DNA of 64,000 nucleotides from an uncultured Campylobacter sp. (lineage in GTDB: Bacteria; Campylobacterota; Campylobacteria; Campylobacterales; Campylobacteraceae): contig NZ_CALGPY010000007.1 of assembly GCF_937959485.1 (NCBI RefSeq), forward strand, positions 77,212-141,211, in the 5' to 3' direction. The notes below the pieces were generated by a model, which was not told the origin of the DNA, ran no database searches, and saw only the letters and a list, made by a program, of their open reading frames with translations. Made by a program: the position numbers and the translations under genes. This document shows, piece after piece, positions 17,352-28,000 of this stretch; the first letter of the stretch is position 1; every line of letters begins with the position of its first letter.

Positions 17352-20300
17352 ATGAATTTAAATACTACAAGTGCTTTGAGACTTGTTAGCGGTATCCCGT
17401 TACTTTTGATTTTCGCGTTTGCATCATATTTCTTGTTTATCTCTTTGCAGGATTACGCCAGAGTGGGAATTTTGCAGCAGCAAATTGCTAAAAATAGCAA
17501 CCTCGCGGCGTTAGTAGAGCAGGTAGATAAAGAGCGCGGTATCACTTCGGCGTTTTTGGGTAGCGAGGGAAACCCCGGTATGGGAACCCTTCTATCGGGC
17601 CAACGCAAAAAAACCGACGATGCGCTTGCAAAGTATAAAGAAAGCAAAAATATCAGTGAAAACGTCATAAAAAAGACTATTTTTGATATTTTCGCTTACG
17701 GCACCGGTAATGACGAGCTTCTGGCTGCCGAGACCGATATAGACGGTTTATTAGACAAACTTCCGCAGGTAAGAAGGGATGTCGATGCTCAAAGCAAAAG
17801 CTTCGGTGAGCTTTTCAGCTCATATTTTCAAAAATTCGATGATGATGTAAAAACAATCCAACGAGTGCTAAGAGAGGGTCTTGTAAGCTCAAATATTACC
17901 GTTTGGACGGTTTCGTTGCTTAATACTTATGAGGCGATGGATGCCACTGCATCGGAGCGCGACTATATTATCGAATACATCATCGGTAGCAAGGCTATGA
18001 ATCAGGCACAGCTAAGGACTTGGGCTAGCTTCAACCTATCTAGTTCGCTTCCTAATTACTACTTCTTGCCGGAATCTGATGCCAGAGCTGCGATTTTAAA
18101 AATTCTAGACGGAGAGGAATTTCAAAACGCATTAAGAGAGACTGCTAAAATTTCAGCCACATTGCAGCAAGAAGCGGACGAGGGACATTATAGCGTGCCT
18201 TTTCAAGAGTGGTTTGCCTCTACTACACTTAAATATAAAAAGCTAAGCGAAATTTCTGAAAAGATCAATGCTGAGCTTGCAGCGCATGCCGATACTTATC
18301 TAGCGCAAAGACTAAGAAACCTATTTATTGCTCTTGGCATATGGGTTTTAGCGGCTATTTTGGTCGTTTTTGCCTTGGGTATTACAAGACGTTTAAGACA
18401 GAACGTTACCGACCTCGGCAACGTGCTTAGCCGAATCGGCGATTTGACGAATCAGCACGAGCATATCGACGTTAGGACTAGTGAGGGTGTTAACAAGGCG
18501 TATTCACTTATCGAGGATGCGCTCGATCTGATTGCATATCAAAAGGGCGCTGCGGAGGATGCCAATAAGGCAAAATCGATCTTTTTGGCCAATATGTCGC
18601 ACGAGATCAGAACGCCACTTAACGGCATCATCGGCTTTACGGAGCTTCTTAAAAATACTGATCTGGATGAAGAGAAGCGCGATTACGTTGATACCATCGA
18701 AAAATCGTCCGAAAACCTTCTAACGATCATTAATAACATTTTGGATGTCTCCAAGATCGAAAGTAATAAGGTCGAGCTTGAGGATATCTTATTTAACCCT
18801 ATTCAAGATTTCGAAAGCGCGGTTGAAATTTACGTAGCTAAGGCTGCCGAAAAGAATATCGACATCCTGCTCTACATCGATCCTACACTCGTGCATCATC
18901 TATACGGAGACATCACGAAGATCAAAGAGGTTCTTATCAACCTCATGTCAAATGCGGTCAAATTTACGCCTGAGCACGGCACTATCGTGGTCGAAATTTT
19001 AAGGGAGCCTAGCAAAGCTCCAGGAGAGGCGATCGTAACGTTTAGCGTAGAAGATACCGGCATTGGAATTTCTGAAGATAAGCTCGCAAATGTATTTAAC
19101 GCCTTCTCTCAAGCTGACTCTACAATCACGCGCAAATATGGTGGAACGGGTCTTGGACTTACGATTTCGTCTAAATACGTAGCGATGATGGGCGGCAAGC
19201 TTCAGGTCAAATCTACCGTAGGAAAGGGTACTAGATTTTACTTCACCCTTGCTTTTAAAGAGACTCAAAAGACTGATGCAGACGCAGTATTTGAAAGCAT
19301 CAAAGGATTAAATTTCGCGCTTTTAGCTGATAGCGCCGATACGATGTATAATGATATCGTTAAAAATTATATCAGCAAGCTAGGCGGTAAAATTTCGATA
19401 TTTAATACGAACGCGCAGTTCCGCTCAGCGCAAAATAATAACAAATATGACGCCCTTATCACTAGATTTAAGAATTACGGCGAGGTTAGCGATATATTGA
19501 GTATGCCTACGATCTTAACTCTTAAGCCAAAAGAGCTTCAAAGTATTAGTATTTCAAATTCCAAAATTTTTACCCTTACAGAGCCTTTTAACTTAACTAA
19601 ATTCGTTAAGACGCTAGATAAAATTTCAAAATCCGGAATTGCTCTAAGTAGATCGGATTTTGCTCCACAGACGCATGAGATTAAGCTGGATGCCGAGGTA
19701 GAAAAGCCTATCGTCGCTGATGAAATGATTATGGAAGAGCCGATAGTAAAAGAAAGACCTATCATCAACAAGCTCGATGAATTACGACATGCTACTACTT
19801 CGTCGGCAGACGAGCTACGCGCTATCTTGCAAAGCAGAAGGCGTACGCATGATGCCGAGGCTCATTCTGCGCATAAAGAGGAGGCTGTTAGTAAGTCTAG
19901 TATCGCTCAAGAGCTCAAAAAAGAAGCTCCTAAGGTGGAAGAGCCGGTCATTAAGCCTATAGATATCGAGCCTATGAGTGATATTAAGATTGAAAAGACA
20001 GAGCCTGAATCACCAAAGATCGATATAGATATTCCTGAAATAGTAATTCCACACGCAGGAAAGCCAAAGGTAGAGCCTTCAAGCACAAAGGATGCCCAGA
20101 CCGATATCGATGAGCCTATATCTTTGGAAATCCCTGATGATTTTGTGGGGCTCAAAACACATGTAACGCAGACTCAGGCTCCTAAAGCCGAAACTCCTAG
20201 CATCGATCTTTCTGATATCGAAATAGAGCTTCCTAAGATTAAAAAAGAGGAAGAAGAAGTAAAGGTTGAGCCTGCAAAAATAGAAATTCCAAAGGCTAAG

Positions 20301-21905
20301 GTTGAGACGCCTAAGGCTGAGATTGAAATTCCTGATATAGATATCGATCTTTCGGATATCAAACCGAGCGCCAAGGTGCAAGAGCCTGCCGAAAAGGTTG
20401 AAATTCCAAGCGTAGAAGAAGAAATCCCTGTAGCCGTTAAAACCGAGTCTGAAATTCCTATCGCTAAAGCTTCGAAGCCTGATACTTCAAGTGTTTCTGC
20501 TCATGAAAATGAAATTTCAAATGTTAAACTTTCAGAACCTGAAAGTACAGCTGAAAAGATAATTGAGCCAGAACCTATCGCTGTTGAGCCAGAGCCGATA
20601 ACAATTGAGCCTGAACTAAAACCTATCAAGCCAAAACTTGAAGAGGTTAAACAGGAGCCTTCAAATATCGAGTTTGAATCGATAACGCCAGTAGTAGAAC
20701 CAGCGGCTCAAAATATTCCTGCCGAAGAGCCGAATATTGAGCCAGAGCCTGTAGATATTCCGAAGGTGGAGCCTGCTACTCAAAACGACCATGTCGAAGA
20801 GCCTGAGATCGAGCCTGTTAGCGTAAAAGTCGAACCGGTAGTTATCCAGCAGCCTGAGGAAGAGGAGATGGTCGAGGTGCCCGTTACCGTATACGAAGAC
20901 GAGCAACAGGAAGAAACCATTATGGTCGAAGAGGATGTCGAAGTCGAAGAAGAGGTTGAAGTGCCGGCAGAGCGAAATCCTGCCGATGAAAATGTACCTT
21001 TGGTCAATAGAAAATATAATGCCAAAATCCTTATTGCAGAGGATAATGAGATCAATCAAAAGCTTATGAAGCATACGTTAAATAGCTTTAATATGAATTT
21101 GACGATAGTCGAAAACGGACTTTTGGCGCTGGAAGCCAGAAAAGCCAATAACGACTATGATCTCATATTTATGGATATTTCGATGCCTGTTATGGACGGT
21201 ATAGAATCTACAAAGCAGATCAAGCAATACGAGCACGAAAATAATCTCCGCCACATCCCGATCGTAGCTGTTACTGCCAATGCGCTAAAGGGCGATAGAG
21301 AGAAATTTATGGCGGCGGGGCTTGACGAATACTGCACCAAGCCGATCAAAAAGGATATCTTAGCCCAAATGCTAGATAATTTTATCGGTGATAAACGATC
21401 TGATGCAGCGCCTGCCGGTGGAACTACAAAGAAGCTGGTTAAAAAGCTTGTCAAACGCCAGGTGCCTAAGACGGTCATTAAAACTGTCAAAGTGCCAAAG
21501 ACGGTAATGAAGCTAGTTCCTAAAAAAAGCATAGTTTCCGATGACGTAGTGAAAGCTAAGGGTGCGCGCGTGCCGACAAAAGATATACTTATATGTAAGG
21601 CAAACATTATGGAAAGTAAAATTTTTGCCAGCATATTAAAACACCAGTATAAAGACGTAGAAATTGCGGGCAATTTCGACCAGCTTATTTCTATGGCGGC
21701 TACGGGCAGCTATAAACTTGTTTTGATTGATAAAAAGCTAGCGGGGCTAGACTTAGCGGCGTTAGAGAGCTTGCGCCGAAAAGCGCCTGTGACCAAGCTA
21801 GTTCTGTTTTCTAACGACAACGATGAAAATCCACTATTTAACGAAGTCGCTAGTTACAATATTACCAAGTCGGGTCTTGAGAAACTCGCACAAAAATATA
21901 TATAA
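17352..21905 (+). CDS. Hybrid sensor histidine kinase with nitrate-sensor-like domain and long Glu/Pro-rich linker
   Basis: The 1517-residue inner-membrane kinase begins with a transmembrane helix (residues about 12-31). A periplasmic all-helical domain of the NIT type follows, with EQVDKERGITSAFLGSEG. The second helix is at 323-346. The HisKA motif is LANMSHEIRTPLNG with phospho-acceptor His417, and the ATPase has DTGIGI and GGTGLGLTIS. A degenerate receiver is at about 645-755. About 450 residues of Glu/Pro/Lys/Ile-rich repeats follow, of the kind VEPEPI, IEIPDIDIDL. A full receiver has Asp1275 in FMDISMPVMDG, and a second degenerate receiver is at the end. A segment rich in Val and Glu precedes the full receiver and one rich in Val and Lys follows it. 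The likely partner is the response regulator encoded 14 bases downstream. The stimulus may be nitrate/nitrite, but this is inference. Confidence 0.9.
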   Translation: MNLNTTSALRLVSGIPLLLIFAFASYFLFISLQDYARVGILQQQIAKNSNLAALVEQVDKERGITSAFLGSEGNPGMGTLLSGQRKKTDDALAKYKESKNISENVIKKTIFDIFAYGTGNDELLAAETDIDGLLDKLPQVRRDVDAQSKSFGELFSSYFQKFDDDVKTIQRVLREGLVSSNITVWTVSLLNTYEAMDATASERDYIIEYIIGSKAMNQAQLRTWASFNLSSSLPNYYFLPESDARAAILKILDGEEFQNALRETAKISATLQQEADEGHYSVPFQEWFASTTLKYKKLSEISEKINAELAAHADTYLAQRLRNLFIALGIWVLAAILVVFALGITRRLRQNVTDLGNVLSRIGDLTNQHEHIDVRTSEGVNKAYSLIEDALDLIAYQKGAAEDANKAKSIFLANMSHEIRTPLNGIIGFTELLKNTDLDEEKRDYVDTIEKSSENLLTIINNILDVSKIESNKVELEDILFNPIQDFESAVEIYVAKAAEKNIDILLYIDPTLVHHLYGDITKIKEVLINLMSNAVKFTPEHGTIVVEILREPSKAPGEAIVTFSVEDTGIGISEDKLANVFNAFSQADSTITRKYGGTGLGLTISSKYVAMMGGKLQVKSTVGKGTRFYFTLAFKETQKTDADAVFESIKGLNFALLADSADTMYNDIVKNYISKLGGKISIFNTNAQFRSAQNNNKYDALITRFKNYGEVSDILSMPTILTLKPKELQSISISNSKIFTLTEPFNLTKFVKTLDKISKSGIALSRSDFAPQTHEIKLDAEVEKPIVADEMIMEEPIVKERPIINKLDELRHATTSSADELRAILQSRRRTHDAEAHSAHKEEAVSKSSIAQELKKEAPKVEEPVIKPIDIEPMSDIKIEKTEPESPKIDIDIPEIVIPHAGKPKVEPSSTKDAQTDIDEPISLEIPDDFVGLKTHVTQTQAPKAETPSIDLSDIEIELPKIKKEEEEVKVEPAKIEIPKAKVETPKAEIEIPDIDIDLSDIKPSAKVQEPAEKVEIPSVEEEIPVAVKTESEIPIAKASKPDTSSVSAHENEISNVKLSEPESTAEKIIEPEPIAVEPEPITIEPELKPIKPKLEEVKQEPSNIEFESITPVVEPAAQNIPAEEPNIEPEPVDIPKVEPATQNDHVEEPEIEPVSVKVEPVVIQQPEEEEMVEVPVTVYEDEQQEETIMVEEDVEVEEEVEVPAERNPADENVPLVNRKYNAKILIAEDNEINQKLMKHTLNSFNMNLTIVENGLLALEARKANNDYDLIFMDISMPVMDGIESTKQIKQYEHENNLRHIPIVAVTANALKGDREKFMAAGLDEYCTKPIKKDILAQMLDNFIGDKRSDAAPAGGTTKKLVKKLVKRQVPKTVIKTVKVPKTVMKLVPKKSIVSDDVVKAKGARVPTKDILICKANIMESKIFASILKHQYKDVEIAGNFDQLISMAATGSYKLVLIDKKLAGLDLAALESLRRKAPVTKLVLFSNDNDENPLFNEVASYNITKSGLEKLAQKYI

Positions 21906-21919
21906 GAATGAGGTCTTAA

Positions 21920-22300
21920 ATGAGAGATTTGAAAGTTTTAACGGTTGATGACGACGCTATAAATTTAAAGCTACTTGAAGTTATGCTAAAAAAATACGGC
22001 AAATTCCAAACCATACTCCAAGCCAAAAATGGTTTGGACGCTCTTGCCGTACTCGAAGTTCAGCCCGTTGATTTGATTTTATTAGATATCGTAATGCCTG
22101 TGATGAATGGGCTGGAATTTTTAGATAATCTTCACGCTAGAGAAAGTATAGCTCATATCCCCGTCATCGTCCTTACTACGGACGAGACCGCTAAACGAGA
22201 GGCTTTAAATAAAGGTGCTTATGACTTTATGACAAAGCCCATCAATGACAAAGATCTTCACAAAAAACTAGACGACGTTATGAATATTATCGGCGATTAA
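21920..22300 (+). CDS. Single-domain (CheY-like) response regulator
   Basis: The 126-residue protein is one receiver domain with the acidic pocket VDDD at 9-12, phospho-acceptor Asp56 in LILLDIVMPVMNG, a Thr in VIVLTTDE and a Lys in FMTKPI. It has no output domain, so it probably acts by protein-protein contact or as a phosphorelay intermediate for the hybrid kinase encoded directly upstream. The start ATG 21920 follows AATGAGG. Its stop codon lies inside a terminator hairpin. Confidence 0.92.
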   Translation: MRDLKVLTVDDDAINLKLLEVMLKKYGKFQTILQAKNGLDALAVLEVQPVDLILLDIVMPVMNGLEFLDNLHARESIAHIPVIVLTTDETAKREALNKGAYDFMTKPINDKDLHKKLDDVMNIIGD

Positions 22301-22313
22301 ATTGCCGATTTTT
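22289..22313 (+). terminator. Intrinsic terminator of the kinase/response-regulator operon
   Basis: Stem ATCGGC (22289-22294) pairs with GCCGAT (22304-22309) around a 9-base loop, and a run of T follows to 22313. The hairpin includes the response-regulator stop codon and ends exactly where the tRNA begins. Confidence 0.6.
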
Positions 22314-22390
22314 GTCCTCGTAGCTCAGTAGGATAGAGCGCAAAATTCCTAATTTTGAGGCCACAGGTTCGAATCCTGTCGGGGACACCA
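22314..22390 (+). tRNA. tRNA-Arg, anticodon CCU
   Basis: The 77-base sequence folds as a full cloverleaf. The acceptor stem GTCCTCG/CGGGGAC has one G-T pair. The D-arm contains AGCTCAGTAGGATAGAGC. The anticodon stem is CAAAA/TTTTG, with loop TTCCTAA giving anticodon CCT (reads AGG, Arg). The T-arm is ACAGG TTCGAAT CCTGT. The discriminator is A and CCA is encoded. It has no neighbour tRNA in this window. Confidence 0.95.
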
Positions 22391-22778
22391 TCTATCAAAT
22401 TTTCCCCCTATTTTTAGTTTTTTTGATTTTTTTGAAAGCCCTACTTTACGGCTTTTGTAAATTTTTTCAAAAAAATTTCAAATGCTAAAAACGCTAGATT
22501 ATACAGGTAGTTTAAGAGAAACTACTATATTAAAAATCGAGATTCTGGGCATAATAAAATATAAAATCTCAATTAGCACTAAAATCCAAGAAGCCTTGCT
22601 CGAAAATTTAAAAAATTAGTGTATTATCGCCAATTTTAATTGATAGCTCCTAGCGGAAGACAAAGCCTATAAAAAGCGAATATATGCGAATATATGCCAA
22701 TAGATGCTTTTTGTTATGCTTAAGCTATAAGGTTTTCTTTTGCGGCAATATTCCGATCGTAAAGAATAGGAGCAATCG
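22391..22778 (+). promoter_or_regulatory. AT-rich leader region upstream of the two-partner secretion operon
   Basis: No gene is supported in these 388 bases. T-rich runs directly after the tRNA (about 22405-22435) could end tRNA transcription. TATTAT at about 22622-22627 is a possible -10 element for the transporter gene. AGGAG at 22768-22772 is the ribosome binding site for ATG 22779. The base composition shifts to strongly AT-rich here, marking the left edge of the accessory region. Confidence 0.4.
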
Positions 22779-24794
22779 ATGTTTGATCAAAAACCATTAT
22801 TCTATTATGACGATAGTAAATTTAAAGGAGCCTCTTTGCAACCCCGCGGCGTTAAAAGCGTCAAGCTTATTCTGGCCTCTATCTTTATAGGCTTAAGCCT
22901 AGCTCCTAAAGCGATTATGGCTACTCCTGCCGATATTTCGGGTGCCATAAATTCTGAAGAGCAAAGAATAAGATCAATTAGACAAGGCGCCGAGGATCCC
23001 TTCATAACGATACGCAGCGAAGAGTCTCCCGCTTCAAGCGCAACCGCGGAGCCCAAGAAAGCAGGAATTTGCTTTAAAATTTATGAGATCAAACTGATTA
23101 ACGCAGAAGCGCAAAACGAGCAGAAAAATAGCGCGGATTCTAAATTTAACGAAGCGGATTACGAATCTAAAAACAAAGATGATCTGAAAACCCCAGCCGT
23201 CAATCCCAAAGACGGTGCTGGCTCGGGCGTCCTTATCTCTAAACCAAATGATGAAAACTTGGGGCGCGCGAAAATAAAAACTCTCGCTAAGTCCATCGGT
23301 TCTACCTCGAATTCCGATCATTCCGTTCCGCCCGGGTTTGAAAGAATTCTAAGTTCCACCCTAAAAGAGCTTAAATTTAAAAGCGGCGACTGCTTGGGAA
23401 GCGATGAAATTTTAGCTCTGGCAAGAGCGTATAACAATAAAATCATATCCGCAGGCTTTATTACTACCTCCGTTTCCATCCCCCAGCAAAATATCTCCTC
23501 GGGCACCCTTCTTTTAGCTCTGCATCCCGGACGCATAGGCGAGATATCGCTTGAGCCCGGCTCTGAAGCTAAGAACCAAAGAAGCATCTTTACCGCATTC
23601 GGCGGCGATAAGAGGGGAGAGATTTTAAATTTAAGAGATCTGGAGCAGGCTATGGAAAATTTCAATGCCGCTTCAAGAAGCGAGGCGGAGATAAGCTTAA
23701 GCCCTTCCGCAAAGCAGGGCTACTCCGATATCAATATCTCTAAACAGCAAAGCTCTCCTCTACTGCTTAGACTAAGCGCGGATAATCTGGGCTCCAAATC
23801 TAGCGGCAAATACCAAGGCGCGACCATGCTTTACGGCTTAAATTTACTCGGATTAAACGAGAGCGTATTTGCTTCTTACGGTAGGAATTTTTTAAGAGGA
23901 GATAAAAAATCTTTAGGGGATGATAGCAAAAGCGGCAGATCAGCTAACTACTACGCAGGCTTTAGTATACCTTTCGGATACTTCTCTCTATCCTTTTGGC
24001 AGAACAAATACACCTACGATCAAATAGTACCGGGAACGTATGAGCTTTATACCTATAGTGGAAGCAGCGTTAGAAGAAATTTGGATCTTAACTACGTATA
24101 TTTTAGAAATCAAAACTCCAAAAATTCTCTGTTTTTTAGAATTTGGCAAAAAAAGTATAAAAACTATATACAAGATTATGAACTTAGCAACCAAAGAAAG
24201 CGTGAAGGCGGCTATGAGGCGGGACTAAAATCTAAGGTATTTTTTGATAACTCTTCAGTAGAGATGATGCTTTCGTACCTAAAATCCACAGGGGCGTTTA
24301 ACGCTCTAAGAGCTCCCGATGAAGACTTCGGCGGCGGAAGCTCAAGGTACCATTTGATAAACGCCGCGTTAAATTTTAAAACCAGATCCTCCGCTATCCC
24401 TTTAAGCTACGAACTGGAGCTTTACGCAAGAAGAGCCAGTACTCATCTTAGCCCCATAGATAGGCTAAATATCGGCGGATACTATAGCGTTAGAGGGTTT
24501 GACTCTCAGATGAGCCTGCTTGGAGATAGCGGTTTTTATATAAGAAATACCTTGGAATATAAGTATTTTAAAAATAACGGCGTCTACCTGGCCTTTGATG
24601 TTGGCAAGCTTAGCTCTAAGGGAAAAGATTATCCAGCAGAGGGCGAAATGCTTAGCGGAGGAGGCGTGGGCCTTAGAGGAAATATTTCAGGCTCTTTTAG
24701 CTATGATCTTTTGGTAGCTTTCCCTATTAGCAAACCGGAAAATTTTAAAACGGACAGTCCCGCTTTAAATTTCTCTTTAAGCTACGACTTTTAA
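22779..24794 (+). CDS. TpsB outer-membrane transporter (FhaC/ShlB/CdiB family)
   Basis: This is the outer-membrane partner that exports the exoprotein encoded next. The 671-residue product has an extended N-terminus with a signal segment (ILASIFIGLSLAPKAIMA). It then has two POTRA-like domains: GICFKIYEIKLI begins the first, and NNKIISAGFITTSVSIPQQ with SSGTLLLALHPGRIGEI forms the second. A 16-strand barrel follows with the family L6 motif VRGFDSQMSLLGDSGFYIRN and a terminal aromatic FSLSYDF. About 85 polar residues are inserted inside POTRA1 between its first strand and the conserved GDCLG, which is unusual. AGGAG lies 6 bases before the ATG. The spacing to tpsA is 255 bases. Confidence 0.92.
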   Translation: MFDQKPLFYYDDSKFKGASLQPRGVKSVKLILASIFIGLSLAPKAIMATPADISGAINSEEQRIRSIRQGAEDPFITIRSEESPASSATAEPKKAGICFKIYEIKLINAEAQNEQKNSADSKFNEADYESKNKDDLKTPAVNPKDGAGSGVLISKPNDENLGRAKIKTLAKSIGSTSNSDHSVPPGFERILSSTLKELKFKSGDCLGSDEILALARAYNNKIISAGFITTSVSIPQQNISSGTLLLALHPGRIGEISLEPGSEAKNQRSIFTAFGGDKRGEILNLRDLEQAMENFNAASRSEAEISLSPSAKQGYSDINISKQQSSPLLLRLSADNLGSKSSGKYQGATMLYGLNLLGLNESVFASYGRNFLRGDKKSLGDDSKSGRSANYYAGFSIPFGYFSLSFWQNKYTYDQIVPGTYELYTYSGSSVRRNLDLNYVYFRNQNSKNSLFFRIWQKKYKNYIQDYELSNQRKREGGYEAGLKSKVFFDNSSVEMMLSYLKSTGAFNALRAPDEDFGGGSSRYHLINAALNFKTRSSAIPLSYELELYARRASTHLSPIDRLNIGGYYSVRGFDSQMSLLGDSGFYIRNTLEYKYFKNNGVYLAFDVGKLSSKGKDYPAEGEMLSGGGVGLRGNISGSFSYDLLVAFPISKPENFKTDSPALNFSLSYDF

Positions 24795-25049
24795 ATTTAG
24801 TGAAATTTTATCGGCGCTTACCGCGGCGTTTAATATAAACGAAGACTATATAACGCTTAGTAAATTTTAATAACTATTTTAGCGCAGATACGCCATACTA
24901 AGAGCCGAGAAATAGCAATCCTGCGCCCAGACCGAACTCCAAAGTTAATTCAAACAAATTTTAAATAAAATATCCGAAATTTACTATTTTTTTAAGAAAG
25001 TATTCAAGAAATTTAAGATATAAACCCATCGCAAACGGAGGTTATTAGT

Positions 25050-28000
25050 ATGCAAATTTTATGTTTAAGCTCTATTTTTAATGGCGCAAGGCGTCTTAGC
25101 GCCCCTACTGATACAAAAGAATATTTCGGCGTCTTTACCCAAGCGAAGAAACGCCTTGCCGCTCTTTTGCTTATTGGTTTGCTGGCTCCCTGTTTTTCAT
25201 ATTGCGAGATAATACCCGATAACTCCGCTCCCGTAAATCATAGAGCTTCGGTGTCTCAAACTCCGAATGCTCCCGCCACTCAAATAGATATCGCCTCTCC
25301 TAACGATAAGGGGATTTCTATCAACGAATACTCCAAGCTTAACACTCCTAAAGAGGGCACGGTATTTAATAACTCTCAAGGCGGAGCTATAAGTAAAACT
25401 GCAGGCTATATACCGCCAAATCCGAGGCTCAATCGCGGCGAAGCTAAGCTTATAATCAATCAGGTAAACTCGCCTCTTCCTTCAAATTTACAGGGTAATA
25501 TTGAGATAGCGGGCAGAAAAGCCGATCTTATCATCGCTAATCCTAGCGGTATCAACGTAAACGGCGCTACCATAATAAATTCCTCCTCCACTACGTTAAG
25601 CACCGCCAAACCCACCTATGAAAACGGACATCTTAAATCTCTAAACATAAGCAAAGATGGCTCTATAAATATAGGAGCGAACGGCCTAAACGATAACGGG
25701 GATTATTTAAACGTAATATCTAATAGTCTAAAGCTGGAGGGTAAAATTTACGCAAACGAGATCAACGTAGTAGCGACCGACGGTAAGGTATCTTTAAAAA
25801 ATACAAACTCCGGATTGAGGCAGGATAATCTAAAGATCGAGCAAGAAGGAGGATCGCATCCTAAGGGCGTATCCATAGACTCCTCAGCCCTAGGAGGAAT
25901 GTATGCGGGCAAGATAAATATAATATCTACTAAAGATGGAGCGGGCATCAACAATAAGGGGGCTATCTTAGCGGACAGCTCTTTAAAGATAGATGCTAAC
26001 GGAGATCTGATAAATGAAGGAAAGCTGGGTTCCAACGGACAGGCTCAAATCAGCTCAAAGACCATCTCCAACCAAAAGGGCTCTAAAATTTCAGCCTCCA
26101 ATCTGGATATAAAAGCCCCCTCGGTAGAAAACAGAGGAAATATACAGGCTAATACTCTAAAGCTAAAAGCGGATAGACTAGATAATATAAAAGGCACCAT
26201 AAGCTCAAGCTCCGCCTTAAAGATAGAGGCGAAAAGCCTAAGCAACAAAGATAGAGCCGTAATAGGAGCGGCTAAGAGCGAAAGACTAAAGGAGTTAAGC
26301 TTAGATGAGAGCAGAGACTCTTTTAAAACAGGAGCTATTCCTCCTTCCAAAAACGAGCTTAGCATAATAAGCGCGGATCATATATCAAATATAGGCGGAG
26401 CGATACTTTCAAACGAAAGCTATTTAGATATAAAAGAGAGTCTCTTAAACGATAATAGCCTAATGGTATTAAGGGCGTTGGATTCTGAAATTCCAAATTT
26501 TTATAACCTTTCAGGTTCTACCTTTATAGTACAAGAGGGCTTAAGCTTGCGCGGCAACAATCTACGCAACGAAAGCTCAAAGATCATCTCCCTAGGAGGC
26601 GCTCTTTTAGGCTACGACAGTATAGATAACTCCAAAGGCTCTATCCTAAGTGGGGGAAATTTAATCATAAACAAAGGCGCTCTTAATAATGAAGAGGGGC
26701 TTATAAGCTCCAAAGGGGATCTCGCTTTAAACCTAGATAGTCTTAGCGCTTTAGGTAAGCTAAGCTCTGACGGTAGTTTATATCTAGGGCTAAAGGACGA
26801 TTTGAGCTATAACGGAGGGATCTACGCAAGCGGCGATATATACTTAAACCTACAAGGAAATTTTATCGCCTTGCAAAGGCTGATTTCCAATAAAGATCTG
26901 ATCATAAACGCAAAGGGTATCAAAAACGAAAGCATCATAGCCGCACTTGGAAATTTAGCTTTAAAAGCAAAGGAGCAAATTTTAAATTTAGGCTCTTTAA
27001 TCGCGCGCGGCAAGCTGATAACAAACTCTGAAAGTTTAATAAACAAAAAAGCCCTCGTTTATGCGCAAGACGGCATAGCTTTAAACGCTAAAAATATCCT
27101 CAATCAAGACGCGTCCAATATACTTAGCGGAGGGGATATAGTTATAAATACGAGCTTTCTTAGCAACGAAGCGCTATCTAATATCATCTCTCAAAGAAAT
27201 TTAAATATTTTTAATGAAAGAGGTGGGGAGGGCAAGGCTGACGAGATAACCAACGCCTCCTCTTTGATATATGCAAGGGGCACTCTTAATATCGGCGCTA
27301 AAAAGCTAAACAACCGCTCGGTTAACGAGCCCGTAAAGAGGGTTCAAAGCACCGGTTATAATATAGATTTTACCTGCAATGGCGATGGCTGGGGTTGCAG
27401 CGGCGTAGCCATCCCTTTAAAGGTCAATGCGGCGGAGATAAAAGAGCGCATCCTTAAGCAAAATCCTAATATTAGCCAGGACGAGCTAAACGCTAAGATC
27501 ATGGAGGAGCTTAGCAAGCAAGATATGAATCTATATGTATTAAGCTTATATAAAAATACTAGGCTTCCGGGGGAGGATACTAGGCTATATGACGCTATAA
27601 CGTTAAGCTTAAAAGATAATCTCTTCGGCATAAGAAGAAGCAAGCCTCATAAGAAGGAGAGGTTAAGGCAGATAAGCTACAGCATCAATAAAGAGTATAT
27701 AACGGAAGATAGCCTAAGTAAATTTATGGGCTCAAACATAATCTCCGCAGGGGATAGTAACCTTAACATAGATGAGCTAAATAACGATAAGAGCGTAATT
27801 TATGCCTATAACGATCTATCTTTAAATGTAAAGAGCCTAAACAACCGCTCTTTAAGTCTAAATCATAGTATAACGAGCCAGGCGGAGTATAGATGGAAAC
27901 ATAAAAGCCACGGCGGTAAAGGTGGCTATAGCGACCAAAAGAATATCTACTACTCCCAGCCTGCTATTGCCTCCATAATAGGAGCTAAAAAGGATATAAA

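Noticed and set aside
7763..20617. Avoidance of GAATTC or CAATTG as proof of endonuclease specificity
   Set aside because: GAATTC occurs (7763, 10875, 12672) and CAATTG occurs (20612), so the host carries both sites and gives no direct clue; methylation would protect them.
20000..20960. Repetitive DNA resembling an array within the kinase gene
   Set aside because: The repeats are irregular, in frame and encode Glu/Pro-rich protein; there are no constant-length spacers, so it is not CRISPR. No CRISPR array was seen anywhere.
22391..22778. tRNA-Arg as an integration site for the secretion locus
   Set aside because: The locus starts after the tRNA, but no second copy of the tRNA 3' end and no integrase gene were found in the window.
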